Source: CAZGKX01 sp964525945 (GTDB taxonomy: Bacteria; Pseudomonadota; Gammaproteobacteria; Legionellales; Legionellaceae). From it: 56,695 nucleotides of DNA. This document shows, in pieces, positions 44,817-54,207 of the stretch. Positions within the stretch are counted from its first letter, which is position 1. Every line of letters begins with the position of its first letter. Position numbers and translations under genes: made by a program. The DNA lies in NCBI GenBank assembly GCA_964525945.1, contig CAZGKX010000009.1, positions 1 to 56,695 of the forward strand, in the 5' to 3' direction. The notes below the pieces were generated by a model. That model ran no database searches. It saw nothing but the letters and a program-made list of their open reading frames with translations, and had not been told where the DNA came from.

Positions 44817-46070
44817 TTATCTATCAATTTCGCCAAAAACAATGTCTTGGCTTGCCAAAATAGCGACCCCATCAGCCAACATGTGGCCTCGCACCATGTC
44901 ATCAAAGCTGGAAAGGTGTGGAAAACCCGGAGCGCGAATTTTCAGGCGGTAAGGTTTATTGGCACCGTCCGATACCAAATAAATGCCGAATTCACCTTTT
45001 GGCGCTTCCACTGCACTATATACTTCACCTACCGGCAAACTAAAGCCTTCTGTAAATAATTTAAAATGATGTATCATTGCTTCCATATCATGTTTCATTT
45101 TCAAACGACTTGGAGGCGTAATTTTATGATCATCCAATTTTATAGGACCTGGATTGGCGCGTAACCACTCAATGCATTGCTTGATAATACGATTTGATTG
45201 CCGCATTTCTTCAACACGCACGAGATAACGGTCATAGCAATCGCCCGTTTTACCGACTGGAATGTCAAAATCAACGCGGTCGTAAGCAGCGTAAGTTTGT
45301 TTTTTACGTAAATCCCAGGCGACACCAGAGCCTCTTAGCATCGGACCGGTGAATCCCCATTGCAATGCCTCTTCGGGAGACACAACACCGATATCAACGG
45401 TGCGTTGTTTCCAAATACGATTGTCCGTTAGCAGCGTTTCGTATTCATCCACGCAGTTAGGAAAACGCTCGGTAAATGCAGCAAGAAAATCAAGCAGGCT
45501 GCCTTGCCGATTTTGATTCATTTTCTCAACTTCACGATCATTGTGCCATCGTGATGGTTTGTATTGTGGCATGCTGTCGGGTAAATCACGTGCCACGCCA
45601 CCAGGTCGATAATAAGTAGCATGCATTCTGGCACCGGATACCGCTTCGTAGCAGTCAAATAAATCTTCACGCTCACGGAAGCAATAAAGAAAAACACTCA
45701 TGGCCCCAATGTCCAAAGCAATCGCACCCAACCACAATAAATGATTGAGGACTCGGGTTATTTCGTCAAACATAGTGCGGATGTATTGCGCGCGCAAAGG
45801 GGCTTCCACACCCAGCATTTTTTCAATGGACCGCACATAAGCATGCTCATTGCACATCATAGAGACGTAATCCAATCGATCCATGTAGCCAATGCTGTGT
45901 AAATAAGGTTTGGTTTCCGCTAATTTTTCGGTGGCCCGATGCAACAATCCAATATGGGGATCGGCTCGAACAATTGTTTCACCTTCAAGCTCCAAGACCA
46001 AGCGCAAAACACCGTGTGCTGCGGGGTGCTGTGGACCAAAATTGAGGGTATAACTTTGCAAGTCAATCAT
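44817..46070 (-). CDS. nuoD: NADH-quinone oxidoreductase subunit D
   Basis: 49-kDa-type subunit that lines the quinone site, 417 residues, evolved from NiFe hydrogenase large subunits. GPQHPAAHGVLRLVLELEGE (quinone-site His), YMDRLDYVSMMCNEHAY, RPGGVARDLP and the C-terminal DIVFGEIDR are typical. Its start overlaps the nuoC stop by 4 nt. Confidence 0.98.
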   Translation of the reverse strand: MIDLQSYTLNFGPQHPAAHGVLRLVLELEGETIVRADPHIGLLHRATEKLAETKPYLHSIGYMDRLDYVSMMCNEHAYVRSIEKMLGVEAPLRAQYIRTMFDEITRVLNHLLWLGAIALDIGAMSVFLYCFREREDLFDCYEAVSGARMHATYYRPGGVARDLPDSMPQYKPSRWHNDREVEKMNQNRQGSLLDFLAAFTERFPNCVDEYETLLTDNRIWKQRTVDIGVVSPEEALQWGFTGPMLRGSGVAWDLRKKQTYAAYDRVDFDIPVGKTGDCYDRYLVRVEEMRQSNRIIKQCIEWLRANPGPIKLDDHKITPPSRLKMKHDMEAMIHHFKLFTEGFSLPVGEVYSAVEAPKGEFGIYLVSDGANKPYRLKIRAPGFPHLSSFDDMVRGHMLADGVAILASQDIVFGEIDR

Positions 46071-46744
46071 GGTTTTACCTCATGGAGATCAGTGTAGCGA
46101 TTATCGTTGCGAATAACTTTGGGCACTGTAATGCGGGGTTCAATCTCCACGGGTTCATAAATGACTTTTTGCAGGGCCGCATCATAACGCATTTCGACAT
46201 GACCACTGATAGGGAAGTCTTTGCGGAAAGGGTGACCAATGAAGCCATAATCGGTCAAAATACGTCGTAAATCGGGATGACCTTCAAATAAGATTCCGTA
46301 CAAATCATAGGTTTCACGTTCAAACCAGTTTGCAACTTTCCAAACATCACAAACGGAAGGGATCACCAAATTGCTTTCATCAACGAAGGTTTTTACACGT
46401 AGGCGTTGATTATGCACAGTGGACAATAAATGGTAGACCACTGCAAAACGAGGTTTTTTTAAAACATAAGCCATTTCTTCTTGAGGCTCTACTGCGCGAG
46501 AAAAACCTTTCTCGGAAGCCGCGTCTGTTTCCCAATCGTATTCACCAAAATGCAGGTAATCGACACCGCATACATCAATTAATTGATCAAACGCAAAAAC
46601 AGGATGATCACGGAATTGCAAAAGAATCGCGTGCAAATCTGCCACTTCGCATTCAACGGTGACTTCACCTTTGTCAAGGATTATAGAGGTCAACGACGGC
46701 ATGACTTGGCGTAAAGTGTCAATTAAATTGTTTTGTTTTATCAT
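46067..46744 (-). CDS. nuoC: NADH-quinone oxidoreductase subunit C
   Basis: 30-kDa-type connecting subunit, 225 residues, separate from nuoD (fused in E. coli). The signature ERETYDLYGILFEGHPDLRRILTDYGFIGHPFRKDFPISGHVEMRYD is complete. Overlaps nuoD by 4 nt. Confidence 0.98.
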   Translation of the reverse strand: MIKQNNLIDTLRQVMPSLTSIILDKGEVTVECEVADLHAILLQFRDHPVFAFDQLIDVCGVDYLHFGEYDWETDAASEKGFSRAVEPQEEMAYVLKKPRFAVVYHLLSTVHNQRLRVKTFVDESNLVIPSVCDVWKVANWFERETYDLYGILFEGHPDLRRILTDYGFIGHPFRKDFPISGHVEMRYDAALQKVIYEPVEIEPRITVPKVIRNDNRYTDLHEVKP

Positions 46745-46745
46745 C

Positions 46746-47231
46746 CTAAATCTCTATTATTGCTTTGCGTCGAATTTTATTTTGCAATTGAATGATTCCA
46801 TAGAGCAATGCTTCGGCAGTGGGTGGACAGCCAGGTACGTACACATCCACAGGAACAATTCGGTCACAGCCACGAACGACTGAATAAGAATAGTGATAAT
46901 AGCCACCGCCATTCGCGCATGAACCCATCGATATCACCCAGCGCGGTTCAGCCATTTGATCATAAACTTTGCGTAATGCAGGCGCCATCTTGTTGCATAA
47001 GGTTCCGGCCACGATCATCACATCCGACTGCCGCGGACTAGGACGAAAGATAATACCGAAACGATCCAAATCGTAACGCGCCGCTCCAACATGCATCATT
47101 TCCACAGCACAGCATGCCAAACCAAATGTCATTGGCCACATTGAACCACTCTGGGCCCAGCCCACTAATTTTTCAATGGATGTGGTGACAAAGCCACTTT
47201 TTTGCAATTCCGTCGATTGATTTACTCCCAT
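46746..47231 (-). CDS. nuoB: NADH-quinone oxidoreductase subunit B
   Basis: Carries N2, the last [4Fe-4S] cluster before quinone; 161 residues. GLACCAVEMM provides the unusual adjacent Cys pair, with SMGSCANGGGYY and VPGCPPTAEALLY the other ligands. The ATG at 47231 overlaps the nuoA stop by 10 nt and has GAGG 9 nt upstream. Confidence 0.97.
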   Translation of the reverse strand: MGVNQSTELQKSGFVTTSIEKLVGWAQSGSMWPMTFGLACCAVEMMHVGAARYDLDRFGIIFRPSPRQSDVMIVAGTLCNKMAPALRKVYDQMAEPRWVISMGSCANGGGYYHYSYSVVRGCDRIVPVDVYVPGCPPTAEALLYGIIQLQNKIRRKAIIEI

Positions 47232-47575
47232 TCCAATGCACCTCGTTTCCACTCATAGATAAAACCAATGACCAACAAACCAAGAAACATCATCATGGCA
47301 GAAAAGCCAAACCAACCAATTTTTCGCAAAACAATTGCCCACGGGAAGAAAAATGCTGTTTCTAAATCAAAAATGATGAATAAAATAGCAACCAAATAAA
47401 AACGGACATCAAAAGGTATGCGTGAATTTTCAAATGCAGGAAAACCGCATTCGTAAGGTGAATTTTTTTCAGCATTCGGTTTGCGTGTGGCAATGAGCGA
47501 GCCTGCTCCCAGCATGCCCAGCCCTAAAGCTAAACCAATGATGATGAAAACGAGAATGGGCAAATACTCAAACAT
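47222..47575 (-). CDS. nuoA: NADH-quinone oxidoreductase subunit A
   Basis: First gene of the operon, 117 residues, three membrane helices. KNSPYECGFPAFENSRIPFDVRFYLVAILFIIFDLETAFFFPWA is the family signature, with the conserved acidic residues. Transcribed in line with secG and tRNA-Leu just upstream; no obvious strong promoter in the 64-nt gap, so readthrough from the tRNA is possible. Confidence 0.98.
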   Translation of the reverse strand: MFEYLPILVFIIIGLALGLGMLGAGSLIATRKPNAEKNSPYECGFPAFENSRIPFDVRFYLVAILFIIFDLETAFFFPWAIVLRKIGWFGFSAMMMFLGLLVIGFIYEWKRGALEWE

Positions 47576-47639
47576 GTGTCACCTTGCTCGTAACGGGTAC
47601 GAAGCACGACGGATTCGTAACCCTATGATTGTTTTAAGA

Positions 47640-47725
47640 TGGTGCCGAAGGCCGGACTCGAACCGGCACAGCTTTACGCCACCGCCCCCTCAAGACGGCG
47701 TGTCTACCAATTCCACCACTTCGGC
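47640..47725 (-). tRNA. tRNA-Leu (GAG anticodon)
   Basis: 86 nt, class II tRNA with a long variable arm and encoded CCA. Acceptor GCCGAAG/CTTCGGC, anticodon stem CCGTC/GGCGG region with loop TTGAGGG (anticodon GAG), T-arm with GGTTCGAGTCC. It starts 5 nt after the secG stop, as in the common secG-leuU order, so it is probably cut from a secG transcript. Confidence 0.97.
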
Positions 47726-47730
47726 AAATA

Positions 47731-48051
47731 TTATTTAGATCCATTGTCCGTTGGTACAGGAATTTTACTTTCCGGTGCCTTCGTTGGATGAGGGAGAACC
47801 TGCAAACGCTCTTTTTGATAATGGCTAGCAACGATGGATGACAGCGATAAACTAGTCACAAAAAATGCCAACGCCAAGCCGCCAGTAAGCCTAAATAAAA
47901 AGCTACCCGTACCTTGGCTACCAAAAACCGTATTGGAAGCACCCGATCCAAATGCTGCGCCTATATCAGCGCCTTTCCCATGTTGAATAAGCACCAAGCC
48001 AATGACGGCCATTGCAATCATCACATGTAAAATTAATAACAATTGATACAT
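47731..48051 (-). CDS. secG: Preprotein translocase subunit SecG
   Basis: Two-helix inner-membrane protein of the SecYEG channel, 106 residues. Helix 1 about 3-20 (LLLILHVMIAMAVIGLVLIQ), the conserved loop GKGADIGAAFGSGASNTVFGSQGTGSFL, helix 2 about 55-75, then a polar tail. The start overlaps the tpiA stop by 19 nt. Confidence 0.95.
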   Translation of the reverse strand: MYQLLLILHVMIAMAVIGLVLIQHGKGADIGAAFGSGASNTVFGSQGTGSFLFRLTGGLALAFFVTSLSLSSIVASHYQKERLQVLPHPTKAPESKIPVPTDNGSK

Positions 48052-48788
48052 TTCACTATTTCCACAAATTGCTGGGCATTCAGAGATGCGCCACCAATCA
48101 AACCACCATCAACATCCGGCATTGCAAAAAGCGCACGTGCATTTTTTTGATTGACGCTTCCACCGTAAATAATGGGTAGATTTTCAGCATCAAGCGGACT
48201 GAATGTTGCCACATATTCTCTAATAAACGCATGAACCGCTTGCACTTGTTCAGGCTCTGCCGTTTTACCTGTACCGATTGCCCAAACGGGTTCGTAAGCA
48301 ATGATGCAGCGTTTAAAACAATCTGGCCCTGTGCTTGTAATGGCGCGCAATTGATTCGTTATACAAACGTCGGTAAAGCCTTGTTCACGTTCTTCAAGCG
48401 TCTCACCAACGCAAAGAACCGGTATCATATCATGATCTTTTACATGGTGGAATTTTTCTGCAACAAAATTTTCATCTTCGTGAAACAAATGCCGCCTTTC
48501 CGAGTGACCGACCAATACATATCGGCATGCAAAATCCGTTAGCATGGCAGCAGAGATCTCTCCGGTGTATGCCCCATCTTCGCGTGGATAAACATTTTGC
48601 GCACCCCAATGGATGCGGCTTTTATTTAAAATTTCACGCACGTGAGGGATATACAAGGAAGGCGGTAAAACGGCGCAAGTGGTGTTGTCGTTGACCGGCA
48701 ACAGAGCTGTCAATTCACGCAATAAAAGGGTAATTTTTTCTAAATTACCATTCATTTTCCAATTGCCCATCACTAAATTTTGTCTCAT
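48033..48788 (-). CDS. tpiA: Triosephosphate isomerase
   Basis: Glycolytic enzyme interconverting dihydroxyacetone phosphate and glyceraldehyde 3-phosphate. 251 residues, TIM barrel. Substrate Lys11 (GNWKMNG), His95 (VLVGHSERR), catalytic Glu166 (AYEPVWAIGTGK) and the phosphate loop YGGSVNQKNA are intact. ATG at 48788 follows GAGG by 5 nt; the stop of glmM lies 8 nt upstream. Confidence 0.98.
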   Translation of the reverse strand: MRQNLVMGNWKMNGNLEKITLLLRELTALLPVNDNTTCAVLPPSLYIPHVREILNKSRIHWGAQNVYPREDGAYTGEISAAMLTDFACRYVLVGHSERRHLFHEDENFVAEKFHHVKDHDMIPVLCVGETLEEREQGFTDVCITNQLRAITSTGPDCFKRCIIAYEPVWAIGTGKTAEPEQVQAVHAFIREYVATFSPLDAENLPIIYGGSVNQKNARALFAMPDVDGGLIGGASLNAQQFVEIVKCINCY

Positions 48789-48795
48789 AGCTCCC

Positions 48796-50163
48796 TCAAG
48801 CAACCGCGTTGTTTAATTTCAAATTTTTTTCAATTTGATTGATCTCATCGGCCAATTGCTGCGCTTGCATTTGAACTTGATTAAACTCCTGGCCTTCCAC
48901 CATAACCCGTAATAACGGCTCGGTTCCAGATGGACGTAGCAACACCCGCCCTTCGCCACTTAATTTCGTGCCCAACGCATCAACTACAGCTCGAATACGG
49001 GGGTTATTAGCAAGCAATTCAGCGTTATTGGTTTTCAGGTTGACCAGTGATTGCGGCAACAATGTAATGCCTTCTGATAATTCTTGCAATGTTTTTTCTT
49101 GTTTTACCATGATGGCCAATACTTGCAATGCCGCAACGATACCATCACCCGTGGTTGTTTTGTCCAGGCAAACAACGTGACCTGACGATTCACCACCAAT
49201 TTTCCAATCGTTTTCTTTTAAGGCTTCTAGAACATAGCGGTCGCCCACTTTGGCGCGCAAAAATGGCACGGACAAAGAACTCATGGCTTTTTCCAAACCA
49301 TAGTTACTCATCAATGTGCCAACAACGCCACCGTGCAGCATTTGACGTTGATGACGATCTTTTGCAATGATGTAAATAATTTGGTCTCCATTGATCAATT
49401 GTCCATCGGAATTGATCAACAACAAGCGATCGCCATCACCGTCCAAAGCTATCCCGATATCGGCACCCACTTCCAGGACCGTTTTACGTAATAAATCAGG
49501 TGCAGTGGAGCCACAACCTTGGTTAATATTAAAACCATCCGGCTTATCCCCAATCGCAATCACTTCGGCACCAAGTTCTTTAAACACGCTTGGGGCAATG
49601 TGATAAGTTGCCCCATGGGCACAGTCAACCACTATTTTTAATCCTGATAACCGCGTCAATGAAGGAATGGTCGATTTGCAAAATTCAATATAACGTCCGG
49701 GAGCATCATCGATGCGCATGGCTTTTCCGAGCAGTGCTGAGGAGACAATTTGCATGGGTTTATCAAGTTCGGCCTCTATGGCTAACTCCACGCTATCCGG
49801 CAATTTGCTGCCATCGGCAGAGAAAAATTTAATGCCGTTGTCTTCAAATAAATTATGAGAGGCACTGATAACAACGCCAGCATTAGCACGTAATGTTTGC
49901 GTTAAGTAGGCAATGGCTGGTGTGGGCATCGGTCCTAATAATCGCACATCGACGCCCGCGGCAGACAAGCCCGCTTCCAAGGCTGATTCCAACATATAAC
50001 CCGAAATGCGGGTGTCTTTGCCAATAATTACTTTTTTGCGGTGGCCATTTGCTAAAACACGACCGACTGCCCAACCAAGCTTTAACATAAATTCAGGGGT
50101 AATATTCGCCAGCCCAACTTGACCACGAATCCCATCAGTACCAAAATATTTACGGTGACTCAT
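48796..50163 (-). CDS. glmM: Phosphoglucosamine mutase
   Basis: Converts glucosamine 6-phosphate to glucosamine 1-phosphate for peptidoglycan and lipopolysaccharide precursors. 455 residues. N-terminal KYFGTDGIRG, phosphoserine S102 in VISASHNLFEDNG, metal loop DGDGDRLLLI, sugar loop GGESSGHV and phosphate loop RPSGTEPLLRVMVEG are all present. ATG 50163 has AGAGG upstream. Sits 4 nt after folP, the usual ftsH-folP-glmM order. Confidence 0.98.
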   Translation of the reverse strand: MSHRKYFGTDGIRGQVGLANITPEFMLKLGWAVGRVLANGHRKKVIIGKDTRISGYMLESALEAGLSAAGVDVRLLGPMPTPAIAYLTQTLRANAGVVISASHNLFEDNGIKFFSADGSKLPDSVELAIEAELDKPMQIVSSALLGKAMRIDDAPGRYIEFCKSTIPSLTRLSGLKIVVDCAHGATYHIAPSVFKELGAEVIAIGDKPDGFNINQGCGSTAPDLLRKTVLEVGADIGIALDGDGDRLLLINSDGQLINGDQIIYIIAKDRHQRQMLHGGVVGTLMSNYGLEKAMSSLSVPFLRAKVGDRYVLEALKENDWKIGGESSGHVVCLDKTTTGDGIVAALQVLAIMVKQEKTLQELSEGITLLPQSLVNLKTNNAELLANNPRIRAVVDALGTKLSGEGRVLLRPSGTEPLLRVMVEGQEFNQVQMQAQQLADEINQIEKNLKLNNAVA

Positions 50164-50167
50164 CCGT

Positions 50168-51031
50168 TTACCTCTCCTGTAATTGATCAATTGCACTGAT
50201 CATAGTTAATGCTTGATTTGTTTCATCCACATCATGCGTACGAATAATAGAAACACCGTGCAGTGCTGCATAGACAGCTAGCGCTAAACCGCCATACAAA
50301 CGCTCCTCTTCGGTCTTGTTTAAAATCGCTCCAATTGTACTTTTACGCGAAACACCCAGCAAGACGGGTAAATTAAATTGTTGGAATACCTTTAAGTGCT
50401 TGAGCAACATTAAATTGTGCTCAACCAATTTACCAAAACCGAACCCCGGGTCTAAAATTAACCGTTGCTTATCAACTCCAGCCGCTACGCAAGCGTCGAT
50501 GCGTGTTTGAAAAAAATGAACAATATCATCCACCACGTTGGTTGCATAGGTTGGATTTTTTTGCATCATACGGGGTGTGCCCTGCATGTGCATCAAACAA
50601 ATCGGCACATCCAGCTTTGCAGCGATGGAAAGCGCGTGTTGATTTTGCAATGCAAAAACATCGTTGATCATTGCAGCGCCTGCGTCAACCGCAGCGCTCA
50701 TCACGTCCGCTTTGTTGGTATCAATTGAAATTAAAACATCATGTTGACTGCGAATACGTTTAATAATGGGCAATACCCGTGCCAATTCTTCTTCCACAGA
50801 AACAATTTGAGCGCCCGGTCGAGTGGATTCACCACCAATATCAATAATGTCGACCCCTTGCTCAATCATTTGCATAGCACGTTGGTAGGCATTTTCAAAT
50901 TGAACGTAACGCCCACCATCGAAAAAAGAATCGGGTGTAATATTCAATACACCCATGATCAAGGGCTTGGTTGGCTTACGCGATGGCCCATCACAGTTTT
51001 GAAGCCATTCTCTAAATTGCTTGTTGTTCAT
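50168..51031 (-). CDS. folP: Dihydropteroate synthase
   Basis: Joins p-aminobenzoate to the pterin diphosphate in folate synthesis; the sulfonamide target. 287 residues, TIM barrel. MGVLNITPDSFFDGG, DIIDIGGESTRPGAQ, SIDTNKADV, LILDPGFGFGK and LLGVSRKS are the pterin and phosphate-binding blocks. ATG at 51031 is preferred; the open frame to 51154 lies inside ftsH. Confidence 0.97.
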   Translation of the reverse strand: MNNKQFREWLQNCDGPSRKPTKPLIMGVLNITPDSFFDGGRYVQFENAYQRAMQMIEQGVDIIDIGGESTRPGAQIVSVEEELARVLPIIKRIRSQHDVLISIDTNKADVMSAAVDAGAAMINDVFALQNQHALSIAAKLDVPICLMHMQGTPRMMQKNPTYATNVVDDIVHFFQTRIDACVAAGVDKQRLILDPGFGFGKLVEHNLMLLKHLKVFQQFNLPVLLGVSRKSTIGAILNKTEEERLYGGLALAVYAALHGVSIIRTHDVDETNQALTMISAIDQLQER

Positions 51032-51050
51032 AAACGATCCAACAATAACG

Positions 51051-52991
51051 TTAGTGGCTTGAATCAGCAGCAGGGTCAGGATTGGGTTTATCCACCGTTT
51101 CCATCTTTGCTTTTGTGTCATTACCATTGGCTTGATCTTTGGGATCATTATCAATGTGCTTTATGGACTCCCAATCATCGGGTGGTGAAGGCATTTTACC
51201 CGACATAATCTCCTCAATTTGTTTCATATCAATGGTTTCATATTTCGTTAATGCATCCGCCATCAAATGCAATTTATCCATGTTGTCGGTCAAAATTTGC
51301 TGGGCGCGGTTAAAATTACGATTGATAATGCTGTGCACTTCTTCGTCGATCTGTTGTGCAGTTTTGTCTGAAATTTCTTTGTTTTGATTGACCGAACGCC
51401 CTAAAAAGACCTCGCCTTCTTCCTGTCCAAACGTAAGAGGACCTAATGAAGAGAGGCCCCAAGTGGTGACCATTTTTCGAGCAATTTCTGTCGCGCGCAT
51501 AATATCGTTAGACGCCCCAGTGGTGACACTGTCCGCTCCAAAAATTAACTCCTCAGCAACCCGACCACCAAACAAACTTGCCAATTGGCTTTCCAATCGA
51601 CGCTTGCTGTGGCTATAACGATCTTGTTCCGGCAAAAACATAGTTACACCAAGGGCTCGTCCGCGCGGAATGATGGAAATTTTGTACACCGGATCATGTT
51701 CGGGCACAACCAAACCAACAATCGCGTGCCCTGCTTCGTGGTAAGCCGTTAATTTTTTCTCATTTTCATCCATCACCATGGAGCGACGCTCAGCACCCAT
51801 CATGATTTTGTCTTTTGCTTTGTCCAAATCAATCATGCTGACTTTGCGTTTATTTGCTCGGGCGGCGAATAAAGCCGCTTCATTCACTAAATTGGCCAGA
51901 TCAGCACCGGAAAAACCAGGGGTTCCTTGGGCAATGGGTAATATTTTTACACTTTGATCCACCGGAATTTTCGCCATGTGCACTTTTAATATTTGCTCAC
52001 GGCCACGAATATCGGGCAAAGGCACCACCACTTGTCGATCAAAACGACCGGGACGCAGCAACGCCGGATCCAACACATCCGGGCGGTTGGTGGCAGCAAT
52101 AACAATCACACCTTCATTGCCTTCGAAACCATCCATTTCAACAAGCAATTGGTTCAACGTTTGTTCACGCTCATCGTGTCCACCGCCAAGTCCTGCGCCA
52201 CGATGACGTCCCACAGCATCGATCTCATCGATAAATATGATGCAAGGCGCTTGTTTTTTTGCCTGCTCAAACATATCACGGACACGAGAAGCGCCCACAC
52301 CAACAAACATTTCAACAAAATCAGAGCCTGAAATGGTAAAGAAAGGTACTTTTGCTTCGCCAGCAACCGCACGAGCCAACAAGGTCTTTCCTGTGCCTGG
52401 TGAGCCAACGAGCAATACCCCTCGCGGTATTCGACCACCTAGATTTTGAAACTTGGTGGGATCGCGTAAAAAATCCACCAATTCTTTGACTTCGTCCTTG
52501 GCTTCATCGACACCAGCCACGTCAGCAAAAGTGACTTTGACCTGATCTTCGCCAAGCAGCCGAGCTCTGGATCGGCCAAATGACATAGCTCCTCGTCCAC
52601 CCCCGCCTTGCATTTGCCGCATGAAGAAAACCCAGACCCCAATAAGCAGCAACATGGGAAACCAATTGATAAACAAATGCAGTAAAAAGCTTTCTTGTTG
52701 CTTTTCTTGACCACTGACATTGACGTTGTACTTTAATAACTCACCTAACAAGGCGTTATCATTAATGGGCATATACGTGACAAAACGATGGTTATTTTTG
52801 GTAACGCCTTTGATGATTTTATCATCTTCAATGGTCACCGAATTAATAAGCCCCTGATCAATTTCCTTCAGAAACTGACTGTAGGAAATTCGCTCCGTGC
52901 TGGCTTGCCGCGGCCCAAAATTGCTGAACACTGAAACCAGCACAATGGCAATGATCAGCCACAAGAATAAATTTTTTAACATATCGTTCAA
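51051..52991 (-). CDS. ftsH: ATP-dependent zinc metalloprotease FtsH
   Basis: Membrane-anchored AAA+ protease that degrades misfolded membrane proteins and regulators. 646 residues: helix 1 about 6-23, periplasmic domain, helix 2 about 103-123, Walker A GSPGTGKT (196-203), Walker B FIDEID (253-258), the second-region-of-homology arginines near ATNRPDVLDPALLRPGRFDRQ, zinc site HEAGH (418-422) and a third ligand Asp in the ATEIARKMV region. The tail is Pro/Asp/Ser-rich. Normal length. Confidence 0.98.
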   Translation of the reverse strand: MNDMLKNLFLWLIIAIVLVSVFSNFGPRQASTERISYSQFLKEIDQGLINSVTIEDDKIIKGVTKNNHRFVTYMPINDNALLGELLKYNVNVSGQEKQQESFLLHLFINWFPMLLLIGVWVFFMRQMQGGGGRGAMSFGRSRARLLGEDQVKVTFADVAGVDEAKDEVKELVDFLRDPTKFQNLGGRIPRGVLLVGSPGTGKTLLARAVAGEAKVPFFTISGSDFVEMFVGVGASRVRDMFEQAKKQAPCIIFIDEIDAVGRHRGAGLGGGHDEREQTLNQLLVEMDGFEGNEGVIVIAATNRPDVLDPALLRPGRFDRQVVVPLPDIRGREQILKVHMAKIPVDQSVKILPIAQGTPGFSGADLANLVNEAALFAARANKRKVSMIDLDKAKDKIMMGAERRSMVMDENEKKLTAYHEAGHAIVGLVVPEHDPVYKISIIPRGRALGVTMFLPEQDRYSHSKRRLESQLASLFGGRVAEELIFGADSVTTGASNDIMRATEIARKMVTTWGLSSLGPLTFGQEEGEVFLGRSVNQNKEISDKTAQQIDEEVHSIINRNFNRAQQILTDNMDKLHLMADALTKYETIDMKQIEEIMSGKMPSPPDDWESIKHIDNDPKDQANGNDTKAKMETVDKPNPDPAADSSH

Positions 52992-53056
52992 AGCAGTAAC
53001 CTCTTTTGATATAGTTTATATTTAATAAAGAATATTCGATGCCATTTAGCAAGTTA

Positions 53057-53689
53057 CTATAAATTAAATCCCTTCGCCAGCAAATAGGTTTCACGTGATC
53101 GTGATCGCGATGCTTGGGGTTTTTTTATAACGACCCGCTGAAACCGTAATCGCGCATGTTTCACTAACTCGTCAAATCCCGTGCCATGGAAAATTTTCAT
53201 GAGCATAGTCCCACCTGGTTTCAGCATTTTTTGGCCGAAATCAAAAGCCAATTCAGCCAAATACATCGCACGTGGAATATCCACAGCCGGATTGCCACTC
53301 ATATTGGGAGCCATATCGGACAACAAAACATCCACACCATGCTCTGGTATTTTAGCTTCGAGTTGTTGCAAAACGTCATCCTCTCTGAAGTCACCTTGAA
53401 TAAAGTGTACGCCGGCAAAAGAATCCATAGGCAATATGTCCAAAGCAATGATAGTACCGGAAACATCCATTTTTTCTGAAACGTATTGCGTCCATCCTCC
53501 GGGAGCCGCCCCCAAATCCACCACCGTCATGTTTGATTTAAACAGTTGCTCTTTTTCATCAATCTCTTTAAGTTTGTAAATAGCACGGCTGCGGTAACCT
53601 TCTGCATGCGCTTTTTTAACGTAAGCATCATCGAAATGCTCTTGTAACCACCGTTTGCTGCTTTTAGAACGTTGCATCGCATTCTTCAT
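53057..53689 (-). CDS. rlmE: 23S rRNA 2'-O-methyltransferase RlmE
   Basis: SAM-dependent enzyme (FtsJ/RrmJ) that methylates U2552 of 23S rRNA in the A loop. 210 residues. SAM loop VVDLGAAPGGWTQYV and the catalytic tetrad K39, D125 (LLSDMAPNMSG), K165 (MKIFHGTG), E200 (SRSRETYLL) have the E. coli spacing. Upstream of ftsH and divergent from yhbY, as in E. coli. An alternative start is M5. Confidence 0.97.
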   Translation of the reverse strand: MKNAMQRSKSSKRWLQEHFDDAYVKKAHAEGYRSRAIYKLKEIDEKEQLFKSNMTVVDLGAAPGGWTQYVSEKMDVSGTIIALDILPMDSFAGVHFIQGDFREDDVLQQLEAKIPEHGVDVLLSDMAPNMSGNPAVDIPRAMYLAELAFDFGQKMLKPGGTMLMKIFHGTGFDELVKHARLRFQRVVIKKPQASRSRSRETYLLAKGFNL

Positions 53690-53810
53690 GAATTTAAAAA
53701 TAGCCGCTATGATAACCCATTACCCCTACCTTTTCCCAGCAAAACGTGCAATAATTTGCCATTTATATCGAAGCAAGCTAAAAAGTTGCATTATTCAAGG
53801 ATTTTCAATT

Positions 53811-54077
53811 GTGGATTCATCATTAAAAAAACACCTCAAGTCCCAAGCCCATCATTTAAAACCAGTGGTATTGCTTGGCGCAAAAGGCTTAACCTCTGCC
53901 GTGGTTGAAGAAACCAATATTGCTCTGCTGGCACACGAACTCATTAAAGTAAAAATTAATGGGGCAGAAAAACCGCAGCGTCAAACCATTGCCATGGAAT
54001 TATGCCAAGCGCTGGCCGCTGAATTTGTGCAATTGATTGGCAATACCGCCATCATTTACAGAAAAAATGTCCAATAA
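53811..54077 (+). CDS. yhbY: YhbY family RNA-binding protein
   Basis: CRS1/YhbY domain protein, associated with pre-50S ribosomes in E. coli. 88 residues: SLKKHLKSQAHHLKPVVLLGAKGLTSAVVEETNIALLAHELIKVKINGAEKPQRQTIAMELCQALAAEFVQLIGNTAIIYRK covers the whole fold. A GTG start at 53811 is preferred, with AAGGA 9 nt upstream; the longer frame to 53655 overlaps the divergent rlmE gene. Confidence 0.9.
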   Translation: MDSSLKKHLKSQAHHLKPVVLLGAKGLTSAVVEETNIALLAHELIKVKINGAEKPQRQTIAMELCQALAAEFVQLIGNTAIIYRKNVQ

Positions 54078-54142
54078 CCCAGCAATATCGCCCTTAAGTT
54101 CGAACAACTTTAGACCAATTATCGCAAAAAACAATCAATTTA

Positions 54143-54171
54143 TTGAATATTTGTTTTGTTGGTGTTAAAAT
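54143..54171 (+). promoter_or_regulatory. Candidate sigma70 promoter for the membrane protein gene
   Basis: TTGAAT (54143-54148), 17-nt spacer, TAAAAT (54166-54171), 36 nt before the ATG at 54208. AT-rich surroundings. Confidence 0.6.
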
Positions 54172-54207
54172 GAGCACTTTAAACATATACATAGGTGTGC
54201 CGTCGGG

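Noticed and set aside
51032..51154. N-terminal extension of folP to 51154.
   Set aside because: It lies within the end of ftsH; the family start fits 51031.
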